A stretch of 5,539 nt of DNA from an uncultured Acetatifactor sp. GTDB lineage: Bacteria; Bacillota; Clostridia; Lachnospirales; Lachnospiraceae. The position numbers and the translations under genes were made by a program. Shown piece by piece: positions 1 through 5,444 of the stretch (its first letter is position 1; every line of letters begins with the position of its first letter). The notes under the pieces were generated by a model. The model ran no database searches and was not told where the DNA came from. It saw only the letters and a list, made by a program, of their open reading frames with translations. The stretch is taken from NCBI GenBank assembly GCA_910586435.1, contig CAJUGT010000193.1, positions 1 through 5,539 of the forward strand. Direction: 5' to 3'.

Positions 1-1
1 T

Positions 2-814
2 AAAGCGCCTTTAAATAAGGATACTTTGAAAGACGCTGAACATGTAAAATTAATCTGTGAATTTGCCACAGGCTATGATAACTGTGATCTGGCCTATTGT
101 GATTCCAGAGGAATAAAGGTGGCAAATGTAAGGGATTACTGCACTGCCATGGTGGCGCAGCATACATTTGCCATGGCGCTGGCACTGAGCCAAAAACTCT
201 TTTATTATGACACATATGTGAAATCAGGGGCATACAGCGCACAGGATCGGTTCTCAAATTTTGATGTTCCTTTTTACGAGCTGGAAGGCAAGACCTGGGG
301 AATTGTGGGGATGGGGAATATTGGCAGACGTGTGGCTAAAATTGCCTCTTCCTTTGGATGCAGTGTGGTGTTTCACTCTATTACAGGGAACAGTACATGT
401 ACGGAGTACCGGCGGGTGGATAAGGAAACGCTGCTGTCAGAAAGTGACTTTGTATCGCTTCATTGTCCTCTGAGTGATTTGTCCCGTAATTTCATAGACG
501 CACAGGCTTTGAAGTGTATGAAAAACACGGCGGTTTTGCTGAATGTGGCAAGGGGAGCGGTGGTTAATAACGAAGATTTGTACCAGGCGCTGGAAACGGG
601 AGAGATAGCGGCAGCAGGATTGGATGTGCTGGAAAAAGAGCCATTGGATGCCGCAAATCCCCTGGGCAGGATTAAGGACAGTAACAGGCTTTTGATAACG
701 CCCCATTTGGCATGGGCAAGTGTGGAGGCCAGAACTCGATGTGTTCAGGAAGCGTACAAAAATATAGAAGCCTTTCTCCGGGGGGAAGACAGAAATCTAT
801 TACTGCCCGTCTGA
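2..814 (+). CDS. D-2-hydroxyacid dehydrogenase, NAD-binding (5' end outside window)
   Basis: The protein probably reduces or oxidises a D-2-hydroxyacid with a nicotinamide cofactor in the cytoplasm. The open frame is still open at the left edge, so the gene starts outside. About 270 codons are present against roughly 310-330 in the family, so some 45-60 residues are missing. A TTG at 26 is in frame, but family-like sequence (KAPLNKDTL) continues upstream of it, so it is not the true start. Counting from that TTG, the Rossmann motif GMGNIG is at residues 95-100. The catalytic triad of the family is intact: Arg176 in NVARG, Glu205 in EKEP and His227 in TPHLAW. The end of the second Rossmann strand reads FHS where many NAD-specific members carry Asp, a pattern I associate with glycerate dehydrogenase/hydroxypyruvate reductase-like members. 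The family is certain, the exact substrate is not. The next gene starts 105 bp downstream, and I see no terminator in the gap. Confidence 0.93.
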   Translation, partial: KAPLNKDTLKDAEHVKLICEFATGYDNCDLAYCDSRGIKVANVRDYCTAMVAQHTFAMALALSQKLFYYDTYVKSGAYSAQDRFSNFDVPFYELEGKTWGIVGMGNIGRRVAKIASSFGCSVVFHSITGNSTCTEYRRVDKETLLSESDFVSLHCPLSDLSRNFIDAQALKCMKNTAVLLNVARGAVVNNEDLYQALETGEIAAAGLDVLEKEPLDAANPLGRIKDSNRLLITPHLAWASVEARTRCVQEAYKNIEAFLRGEDRNLLLPV

Positions 815-842
815 ACTGTTAAGATGAGATGAAAGCTCCTTC

Positions 843-871
843 TTGACAAGAAAGAAGCGATATAGTAAATT
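843..871 (+). promoter_or_regulatory. Candidate sigma-A promoter of the GtrA-like gene
   Basis: A perfect -35 box TTGACA (843-848) is followed after 17 bp by TAAATT (866-871), which matches 4 of 6 positions of the -10 consensus. It lies about 50 bp before the start codon at 920. The -35 sits inside a near-perfect dyad, TTCTTGACAAGAA (840-852), which could be an operator or chance. The weak -10 keeps confidence moderate. Confidence 0.5.
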
Positions 872-919
872 TAGTAGGAATCCATTCAGGAAGAATGGAC
901 AAAATGGAGAAAGCCAAGA

Positions 920-1381
920 ATGGAAAAGATAAAAAAGCTTTGCAGAAAATATGAGGAAATCATTGCGTATTTGATTGTGGGTGTGCTGAATACTCTGGTG
1001 TCATGGGCGGCATGGTTTGCCTGTGCGTATACCATTTTGGATGCCCAGGTGGTATGGCAGAATGTGGTGCTCAGTATTATTTCCTGGGTGGTGGGGGTTG
1101 TATTTGGCTATGTTTTGAATCGAAAGTATGTGTTTAAGAGTACGGAGCCAGAGATTATGAAGGAGTTCCTGCAATTTTCCGGGGGCAGGGTTTCTACAGG
1201 AATATTGGACCCGGTGATGATGGTGCTGATGGTAAATGTCTTAAAGATTAATGAATCCTTCTCTAAAATATTTGTCTCCGCAGTGGTTATGGTAGGGAAT
1301 TATCTCATAAGCAAGTTATTTGTGTTTAAAAAGGATACACAGACCACCAAAACTTCATCGGAAAATGCCGATGTGAAATAA
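920..1381 (+). CDS. GtrA-like small polytopic membrane protein
   Basis: This 153-residue protein has the layout of the GtrA family (PF04138): four hydrophobic segments, at about residues 14-37, 45-66, 91-109 and 114-135, with short charged ends. The family hallmark, an Asn-Arg followed by an aromatic patch, appears as LNRKYVF at 66-72, and a related pattern (GNYLISKLFVF) closes the fourth helix. Characterised GtrA proteins are thought to help move lipid-linked sugars (bactoprenol glucose) across the membrane for modification of surface polysaccharide. Here no glycosyltransferase gene is adjacent, so that role is only inferred. The hydrophilic tail after residue 136 is rich in Lys, Thr and Ser. 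The start is supported by GGAG at 906-909, ten bases upstream, and by the Lys-rich N terminus typical of the family. The gene has a candidate promoter of its own and converges on mtnN. Confidence 0.88.
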   Translation: MEKIKKLCRKYEEIIAYLIVGVLNTLVSWAAWFACAYTILDAQVVWQNVVLSIISWVVGVVFGYVLNRKYVFKSTEPEIMKEFLQFSGGRVSTGILDPVMMVLMVNVLKINESFSKIFVSAVVMVGNYLISKLFVFKKDTQTTKTSSENADVK

Positions 1382-1402
1382 GAGGAAAACCTGACTTTAA
1401 TG

Positions 1403-1440
1403 AAAAAAGTCTGGGGCTGTCTGCTAAACGCGACAACCCC
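1403..1440 (-). terminator. Rho-independent terminator of luxS-mtnN, perhaps bidirectional
   Basis: The arms 1413-1421 (GGGGCTGTC) and 1432-1440 (GACAACCCC) form a nine-pair stem with a ten-base loop. Read on the minus strand, every position pairs (one G-U wobble), and the stem is followed four bases later by six T residues (complement of 1403-1408). Read on the plus strand, the wobble becomes an A-C mismatch and the T run (1450-1454) lies nine bases past the stem. The element therefore suits mtnN better than the GtrA-like gene, although weak plus-strand activity is possible. A second small stem, GACTTT/AAAGTC (1393-1398 and 1406-1411), overlaps the T-run side. Confidence 0.72.
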
Positions 1441-1475
1441 GGGCTGTGGTTTTTATAGAATTTTCATTAAAGAAT

Positions 1476-1515
1476 TTCTCATAATAGAATTACCAATATG
1501 GGAATACTATGAGAA
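1476..1515. repeat. Imperfect 40-bp palindrome just after mtnN
   Basis: TTCTCATA at 1476-1483 is the inverse of TATGAGAA at 1508-1515. Nested inside, ATTaCCA and TGGgAAT (1489-1505) pair around a three-base loop. On the minus strand the structure begins one base after the mtnN stop codon and precedes the GC-rich terminator by 35 bp. No T run follows it, so it is not a terminator itself. A role in protecting the 3' end of the transcript is possible but unproven. Confidence 0.5.
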
Positions 1516-1516
1516 G

Positions 1517-2215
1517 TCAGATGTATCTTACCATTTCCGTAACCAGTGCTGCGGAATGCTTTGCGGCCTCGGCTTCAAAGGTTGGATAATCCATTTCGGC
1601 ACTGTCATCCGCCTTGTCGGAGATAGCACGGATGATGACAAAAGGAATTTTGTTCAGGCAGGCGCCGTGAGCAATGGAGGCCCCTTCCATTTCCGCGCAA
1701 TCTCCCTGGAATTGTGTGATTAACCGTTCTTTTACCTCTTTGTCAGAGATGAATTGATCGCCGCTCACTACTCTGCCCACATGGGCATGGATGCCGGGAT
1801 TGACTTTGGCGCAGGTTTCCAGAGCCAGTTTTGCGAGATGTTCGTCTGCCGGAAATTCACGAAAGCCCATCTGGGGAACTTCGCCCGGCTGATATCCGAA
1901 GACTGTTACATCCATGTCGTGATGCAGAGCGTCTTTGGAGATAAGAATGTCACCTATATCCAATTGGGCATTCAGAGAACCGGCGACACCGGTATTAATC
2001 ACATGTGTTACATCGAATATATCTGCCAGAATCTGTACACAGAGGGCAGAGTTTACCTTGCCGATGCCGCAGCGCACGATGACCACGGAGGCGCCGTTTA
2101 AGGTTCCCTGAAAAAAGTCCATTCCTGCCTTTGTGATTATGCTTGCTTCACTCATTTGGGCTTTCAGCTGTTCTACTTCCAGCTCCATAGCTCCGATAAT
2201 TCCGATTTTGCTCAT
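1517..2215 (-). CDS. mtnN: 5'-methylthioadenosine/S-adenosylhomocysteine nucleosidase
   Basis: The enzyme hydrolyses the glycosidic bond of 5'-methylthioadenosine and S-adenosylhomocysteine, releasing adenine and methylthioribose or S-ribosylhomocysteine. It acts in the cytoplasm in methyl-donor recycling. The 232 residues equal the length of the E. coli enzyme (MtnN/Pfs), and similarity runs end to end. The N-terminal GIIGAMELEV holds Glu13, the counterpart of catalytic Glu12. SGDQF lies at 151-155, EMEG at 175-178 gives Glu177 (counterpart of Glu174), and RAISD at 196-200 supplies Asp200 (counterpart of catalytic Asp197). The start is set by the alignment and by an AAAGGA Shine-Dalgarno sequence seven bases upstream (complement of 2223-2228). 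The gene lies 43 bp downstream of luxS on the same strand with no terminator between, so the two are probably cotranscribed; its product supplies the LuxS substrate. Confidence 0.97.
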   Translation of the reverse strand: MSKIGIIGAMELEVEQLKAQMSEASIITKAGMDFFQGTLNGASVVIVRCGIGKVNSALCVQILADIFDVTHVINTGVAGSLNAQLDIGDILISKDALHHDMDVTVFGYQPGEVPQMGFREFPADEHLAKLALETCAKVNPGIHAHVGRVVSGDQFISDKEVKERLITQFQGDCAEMEGASIAHGACLNKIPFVIIRAISDKADDSAEMDYPTFEAEAAKHSAALVTEMVRYI

Positions 2216-2258
2216 TTATGTATCCTTTCCTGATTGCGTTTCCGATTAGTGCGGAAGT

Positions 2259-2738
2259 TTACTGTGGGTAGGTCAGACGGCTGTCATCAATTTTATAGAG
2301 GACCTGTTCCAGATATTTGTTGGCCAGGTAGTTGGCCATGGGAAGATTCATATCCCTGAAATTGCCGCAGTCTTTGGGGGAAGCCCCGGGGACTTCATCC
2401 TTGTAATCACGAATAAATTCGTACATTTCAATCATAAGCGGCATTATGTCTTTTGAAGTATAATCACCGGCCAGCAGAAGATAAAAACCTGTACGGCACC
2501 CCATGGGGCCAAAATAGATGGTTTTGTCCTTGTATTGGGGATGATTGCGAAGGAAGGTGGCTGCCAGATGCTCAATGGTATGCATCTCCGCAGTGTTCAT
2601 CACAGGTTCTTCATTGGGGCTTGTCATGCGAAGGTCAAAAGTGGTAATCGCCTCTGTGCCCACGGTGTCCTTACGGGATACATAAACACCGGGCTGCAAT
2701 TTAATATGGTCTATGGTAAAGCTTGCAATTTTTTCCAT
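2259..2738 (-). CDS. luxS: S-ribosylhomocysteine lyase (autoinducer-2 synthase)
   Basis: LuxS cleaves S-ribosylhomocysteine into homocysteine and 4,5-dihydroxy-2,3-pentanedione, the precursor of autoinducer-2. It thus completes SAH detoxification and yields a secreted signal. The 159 residues match the usual family length. The metal site is intact: His53 and His57 in HTIEH, and Cys124 in PKDCGNF. The catalytic residues Glu56 and Cys81 (in GCRTGFY) are also present, so the enzyme should be active as a metal-dependent homodimer. A good ribosome site, AGAGGAG, lies about six bases before the ATG. The gene is first in a two-gene unit with mtnN and has a strong promoter about 65 bp upstream. The roughly 60-nt leader shows no obvious fold or SAH-riboswitch-like structure. 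Confidence 0.98.
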   Translation of the reverse strand: MEKIASFTIDHIKLQPGVYVSRKDTVGTEAITTFDLRMTSPNEEPVMNTAEMHTIEHLAATFLRNHPQYKDKTIYFGPMGCRTGFYLLLAGDYTSKDIMPLMIEMYEFIRDYKDEVPGASPKDCGNFRDMNLPMANYLANKYLEQVLYKIDDSRLTYPQ

Positions 2739-2803
2739 TATTTCTCCTCTCTTGATGATATTGTTTATTTTCGTTGTTGAAAGTCTATTATGGAGCCTTC
2801 TTT

Positions 2804-2832
2804 ATTGTATTGAGAAAAGGAAGAAATGTCAA
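2804..2832 (-). promoter_or_regulatory. Sigma-A promoter of luxS-mtnN
   Basis: On the minus strand a perfect TTGACA (complement of 2827-2832) is separated by exactly 17 bp from TACAAT (complement of 2804-2809), which differs from TATAAT at one base. Transcription should begin near 2797, giving a leader of about 60 nt before luxS. This is the best promoter in the window and suggests strong, housekeeping-type expression. Confidence 0.8.
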
Positions 2833-2982
2833 GGTTTTGGGTGAGGTTTTGCGGAATGGCTGTCTGAGAGGGTTCTTGCGAATGTCCTTTTCGCAATGCG
2901 ATTCTCTGTGCATCTGTTGCTGTGAACGGAGTGAACAGTAACCTGAGCAGTTATAGAAATGTTATAGATAAATATATGTAAA
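2833..2982. other. Repeat-rich intergenic block between luxS and the 79-aa gene
   Basis: The divergent gap (2739-3022) holds the luxS promoter on its left and this block on its right. Visible structure includes GGTTTTG twice (2833-2839, 2845-2851). A perfect seven-pair inverted repeat, TTGCGAA/TTCGCAA, has a seven-base loop (2876-2896). An eight-pair stem, GTTGCTGT/ACAGTAAC (2916-2923, 2935-2942, one G-U pair), encloses the direct repeat GTGAAC-GGA-GTGAAC. GTTATAGA occurs twice, 11 bp apart (2950-2957, 2961-2968). No T run follows either stem, so they are not terminators. I found no convincing plus-strand promoter here, although the AT-rich end (2951-2982) is where one would lie. The texture resembles dispersed intergenic repeats of Lachnospiraceae; that is an impression, not a match. 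Confidence 0.5.
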
Positions 2983-3022
2983 AACGATAGGGTGTAAGGG
3001 AAGGAATGGAGGTTAAGAGAGT

Positions 3023-3262
3023 ATGAATGCTGCGTCAATTATGAAGTTAATGAGTGCAAAGAGTCAATTCAGCAGAAATCATCCGAAATTCGAGGCGTTT
3101 TTGAATTCGGTTTTCTCACGTCCCATGGAGGAGGGAAGTGTGATTGAAATCACTGTCACCAGGCCCGGAGAGGAGCCGATTACAGCAAATATCAAGGTAC
3201 AGCAGTCGGATTTGGATTTATTGGAGGAGTTAAAAGAACTTGCGGGTGGAATAAGGAGTTAA
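3023..3262 (+). CDS. Small conserved-looking protein of unknown function (79 aa)
   Basis: I do not recognise a named family. The 79-residue sequence reads like a real compact protein. It has an N-terminal amphipathic stretch (about 2-31, MNAASIMKLM...FLNSVF), two short strand-like segments (VIEITVTRPG at 40-49 and ITANIKVQ at 53-60), and an acidic Leu-rich helix (about 62-74, SDLDLLEELKELA). It has no signal peptide, membrane segment or cysteine, so it is probably cytoplasmic. The start is supported by GGAGG at 3008-3012, ten bases upstream of the ATG. It is the first gene of a likely plus-strand pair with the ATPase gene, which begins 89 bp later with no terminator between. The helix-strand-strand-helix outline might suit a small adaptor or regulator, but no function can be assigned. 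Confidence 0.78.
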   Translation: MNAASIMKLMSAKSQFSRNHPKFEAFLNSVFSRPMEEGSVIEITVTRPGEEPITANIKVQQSDLDLLEELKELAGGIRS

Positions 3263-3351
3263 GCTGTTCCGGGGAGCCTGCGCAATATGGCCAGGCCTCA
3301 AGTTGCACTGAGTCACATACACCGTAAGCAAATAGATGAGGGAGGAATAGG

Positions 3352-4209
3352 ATGGTTTATTTATCTCATTTTGTATTCCCTGATGTGGAGCAGGAGTATT
3401 CATTCCTTATGGGGATACAAAGGAATTGTTATGATACTTATTATCCTTTTCAGGTGTTGGGCAGGCATAAGCTGCGGATGCTGGACTTTGAACCAGTTAC
3501 GATTTTATATGGCGGGAATGGTTCCGGGAAGACCACGGCGCTGAATGTGATTGCCGAGAAGCTGGGGCTGAAAAGAGATACCGTATACAATAGGTCCAAT
3601 TTCTATGAAGATTATATAAAAATGTGTGAATATGAAGCCCAGGGAAAAGTTCCGGCGGGGAGCAGGATTATAACCAGTGATGATGTGTTCGACTTTATAT
3701 TGAACCTGAGGTGTCTGAACGATGGGATCAACCAAAAGAGGGAGGAATTATTTGAGGAATATCTGGAAACGAAATATTCTCATTTTCAGATGAAGTCACT
3801 TGATGATTATGAGCAGCTGAAAAGGTCCTATATGGCCAAGACAAAAACACAGTCCCGTTATGTTCGCAATAATCTCATGGATAACGTCAGAGAACATTCC
3901 AATGGAGAAAGCGCATTCCTATATTTTACGGAGAAAATCCAGGAAAATGGCTTGTATCTGTTAGACGAGCCGGAGAATAGTCTTGCGCCTCTGCGGCAGC
4001 AGGAGTTATTGAAATTTCTGGAGGATTCCGCCCGCTTTTTTGGGTGTCAGTTTATCATATCAACCCATTCGCCGTTTCTCCTTTCCATGCGGAACGCAAA
4101 AATTTATGATATGGACGAAGATCCGGTGGACGTCAAGAGGTGGACAGAATTGCCGGGAATCAGGGCGTATTACGATTTCTTTCGTAAACATGAATACGAT
4201 TTCAGGTAA
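3352..4209 (+). CDS. Compact ABC-type AAA ATPase (COG3910-like)
   Basis: This 285-residue cytoplasmic protein is a single stand-alone ABC-type ATP-binding domain. It has Walker A GGNGSGKT at 54-61, a signature-like SNGES at 183-187, Walker B LYLLDEP at 201-207 (Asp205, Glu206) and the switch histidine in STHSPFLL (His239). The spacing and the C-terminal half (LLDEPENSLAPLRQ, QFIISTHSP, then an aromatic Tyr/Phe-rich tail) resemble the predicted ATPases of COG3910. Only about 120 residues separate Walker A from the signature, so there is no long SMC/Rad50 coiled coil. No transmembrane or nuclease domain is seen, so it is neither a transporter subunit by itself nor an OLD-type nuclease. An ideal GGAGG (3341-3345) lies six bases before the ATG. 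It is probably cotranscribed with the 79-residue gene. The physiological role of this group is unknown to me. Confidence 0.9.
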   Translation: MVYLSHFVFPDVEQEYSFLMGIQRNCYDTYYPFQVLGRHKLRMLDFEPVTILYGGNGSGKTTALNVIAEKLGLKRDTVYNRSNFYEDYIKMCEYEAQGKVPAGSRIITSDDVFDFILNLRCLNDGINQKREELFEEYLETKYSHFQMKSLDDYEQLKRSYMAKTKTQSRYVRNNLMDNVREHSNGESAFLYFTEKIQENGLYLLDEPENSLAPLRQQELLKFLEDSARFFGCQFIISTHSPFLLSMRNAKIYDMDEDPVDVKRWTELPGIRAYYDFFRKHEYDFR

Positions 4210-4240
4210 GAAAATGAATGAATTCAAATGAAAGAAAATT

Positions 4241-4277
4241 AAATAAAATCAAATCAAAAAAATAAAATCAAATCAAA
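4241..4277. repeat. A-rich 18-bp tandem repeat before the shared terminator
   Basis: AAATAAAATCAAATCAAA occurs at 4241-4258 and again, identical, at 4260-4277, a period of 19 bp. On the minus strand the copies read as T-rich sequence directly after the terminator stem, extending the poly-T tail of the chemoreceptor transcript. Replication slippage in low-complexity DNA is the simplest origin. Confidence 0.85.
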
Positions 4278-4278
4278 T

Positions 4279-4324
4279 AAAACCTCCCCAATGCTTGACC
4301 CTTGCGGCATTGGGGAGGTTTTTT
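4279..4324. terminator. Bidirectional rho-independent terminator
   Basis: A perfect 16-pair stem (4279-4294 with 4307-4322) has a GC-rich core, CCTCCCCAATGC/GCATTGGGGAGG, and a 12-base loop. AAAA precedes the stem and six T residues end it (4319-4324). It works in both directions and lies between the stops of the convergent ATPase gene (ends 4209) and chemoreceptor gene (ends 4333). It is nine bases from the chemoreceptor stop codon. Confidence 0.95.
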
Positions 4325-4332
4325 GACATTCA

Positions 4333-5277
4333 TTAAAGTTTCTCCGGTGCTTCTTCCCGAATAATAGGGGGAATCTGAGCCATAAGATTATCTATATCTT
4401 CAAACATGCTGCTTTTGGTGGTGCCAAGCAAACTTGCCAATTTAATGTGCTTCATAACTTCCTGATACATTCCTTTAATTTTGTCGAAAAAGCCATGAAG
4501 AACCTGGAAAGAAGCCTGGGAGCGAGTAATAACATCCGCAATCTCCGTCTGGACAGAAATTGCTCCTTCCGCCGCTTCTGTAATTTGATCAAACAAGACA
4601 TCTGTTTGACTTACTTGCGCAATGCTTTGCTCCAGCGCCTGCCGGGATGTTTCCATATTGGAATTGAGCAGTTGGCTGCCATGTTCCACATTTTCTATTC
4701 CATTATGTACTTCGGCGGACAGATCCTTGATTTCGCCTGCCAGTTTTTTTACTTCCGTGGCAACCACCGCAAATCCCTTTCCTGCCTGCCCGGCTCTTGC
4801 GGCTTCTATGCTTGCGTTCAGGGCAAGAATATTAGTCTGGTCCGCAATGGAAACAATTTTGTTCATATATCTTTTGATGTTCTCCACAGCTGTCTGGAGT
4901 TCTTCAAAAGTAGCAGTCATCTGGTTAAAACCTTCTTCTACTTCCTTAGAATTCGCATTTAAAGCGTTGACACCATCTTGCGCCTGGGTTACGGATGCTA
5001 CAATCTTGTCCCGCACACTGTCAAAGGAATGGGATACCTGACTGATTTCTTCAAATGTTTGCTGAAAGTCCTGCAATTTATCCTGAAAAAGTTCCGCTTC
5101 CGTCAGGACGTCCCCAAAAGAACTGTTCACCATGCCAAGTTCACTTAAAGTATCCACTTCCTGCTTCACCAGCCTGCGATGATAGTCCTTCAGACTGTCC
5201 ATCACAAACAAAACGGGGTACAACCCCTTTTTTTGGGATTTGTGAGGTGTACCCGTATTCTTTTTACCGCGAATCAT
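4333..5277 (-). CDS. Soluble methyl-accepting chemotaxis protein
   Basis: This 314-residue protein carries the MCP signalling domain. The most conserved hairpin tip is at about residues 142-180 (IVSIADQTNILALNASIEAARAG, then KGFAVVATEVKKLA), which in the family binds CheA and CheW. Long heptad-like helices flank it on both sides (about 60-140 and 180-280). There is no transmembrane segment, HAMP domain or recognisable sensor domain. The first 60 residues are basic and then mixed helical, so it should be a cytoplasmic receptor sensing an internal cue or relaying from a partner. The tip has Gln164 where Glu is more usual (ARAGE). No CheR-binding pentapeptide is seen at the C terminus (EEAPEKL). 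The start is firmly placed by a perfect AGGAGG (complement of 5283-5288) five bases before the ATG; a later Met26 lacks such support. It is preceded by two copies of a foldable repeat and ends in a strong shared terminator. Confidence 0.93.
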   Translation of the reverse strand: MIRGKKNTGTPHKSQKKGLYPVLFVMDSLKDYHRRLVKQEVDTLSELGMVNSSFGDVLTEAELFQDKLQDFQQTFEEISQVSHSFDSVRDKIVASVTQAQDGVNALNANSKEVEEGFNQMTATFEELQTAVENIKRYMNKIVSIADQTNILALNASIEAARAGQAGKGFAVVATEVKKLAGEIKDLSAEVHNGIENVEHGSQLLNSNMETSRQALEQSIAQVSQTDVLFDQITEAAEGAISVQTEIADVITRSQASFQVLHGFFDKIKGMYQEVMKHIKLASLLGTTKSSMFEDIDNLMAQIPPIIREEAPEKL

Positions 5278-5286
5278 ATTTTCCTC

Positions 5287-5381
5287 CTATTCCAGTACCG
5301 TCTCTGCACTTCGGCACCCTAACCAGGGAAGAAAATTTCATCTGCAAAGAACTCAGCTGAAATTTCCTTCCATGTGTCTGA
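5287..5381 (-). repeat. Foldable 95-bp repeat, copy next to the chemoreceptor gene
   Basis: This copy abuts and just overlaps the AGGAGG ribosome site of the chemoreceptor gene. On the minus strand it forms a long stem from 5358-5374 paired with 5324-5340: 17 positions, one G-U wobble, one mismatch at 5326, and a 17-base loop. A second stem of six pairs follows (GTGCCG/CGGTAC, complements of 5312-5317 and 5295-5300, 11-base loop). At its outer edge ATGTGTCT/AGACACAT (5372-5379 and 5383-5390) forms another eight-pair hairpin with a three-base loop that shares three bases with the long stem. It is 93 of 95 identical to the copy at 5445-5539. Its position fits a structured 5' leader, but it could equally be a dispersed palindromic repeat. 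Confidence 0.85.
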
Positions 5382-5444
5382 AAGACACATTGCGCCTTCG
5401 TTCCGAGACTGTTTTTAATTTCCTCATGACATTTCTTAGCTGGA

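Noticed and set aside
1754..2101. Plus-strand open frame of 115 codons opposite mtnN
   Set aside because: It is a shadow of the well-identified mtnN gene, with no ribosome site or family resemblance.
2829..3038. Minus-strand open frame of 69 codons in the luxS upstream region
   Set aside because: It covers the luxS promoter and the inverted repeats, has no clear ribosome site, and its His/Ser/Thr-rich composition looks like translated non-coding repeat.
3266..3300. Hairpin GAGCCTG/CAGG-CTC between the 79-residue gene and the ATPase gene as a terminator
   Set aside because: The stem is short and bulged, and no T run follows, so readthrough into the ATPase gene is expected.
3287..3544. Plus-strand open frame of 85 codons overlapping the start of the ATPase gene
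   Set aside because: It lies in another frame over the ATPase N terminus and Walker A region and has no good ribosome site; the ATPase start has an ideal one.
4447..5041. Plus-strand open frames opposite the chemoreceptor gene
   Set aside because: They are antisense shadows of a clearly conserved MCP domain and are Cys/Ser/Phe-rich, as expected from reversed helical coding sequence.
5308..5345. Sigma-28 type promoter (GCCGAAGT resembling GCCGATAA on the minus strand)
   Set aside because: The nearest -35-like element (GAAA) is about 20 bases away instead of about 15, and the motif lies inside a stem of the repeat.
5353..5427. Minus-strand 24-codon frame (begins MRKLK) in the chemoreceptor leader
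   Set aside because: It has only a weak ribosome site and runs from the spacer into the repeat stem. It could be a leader peptide, but nothing supports translation.
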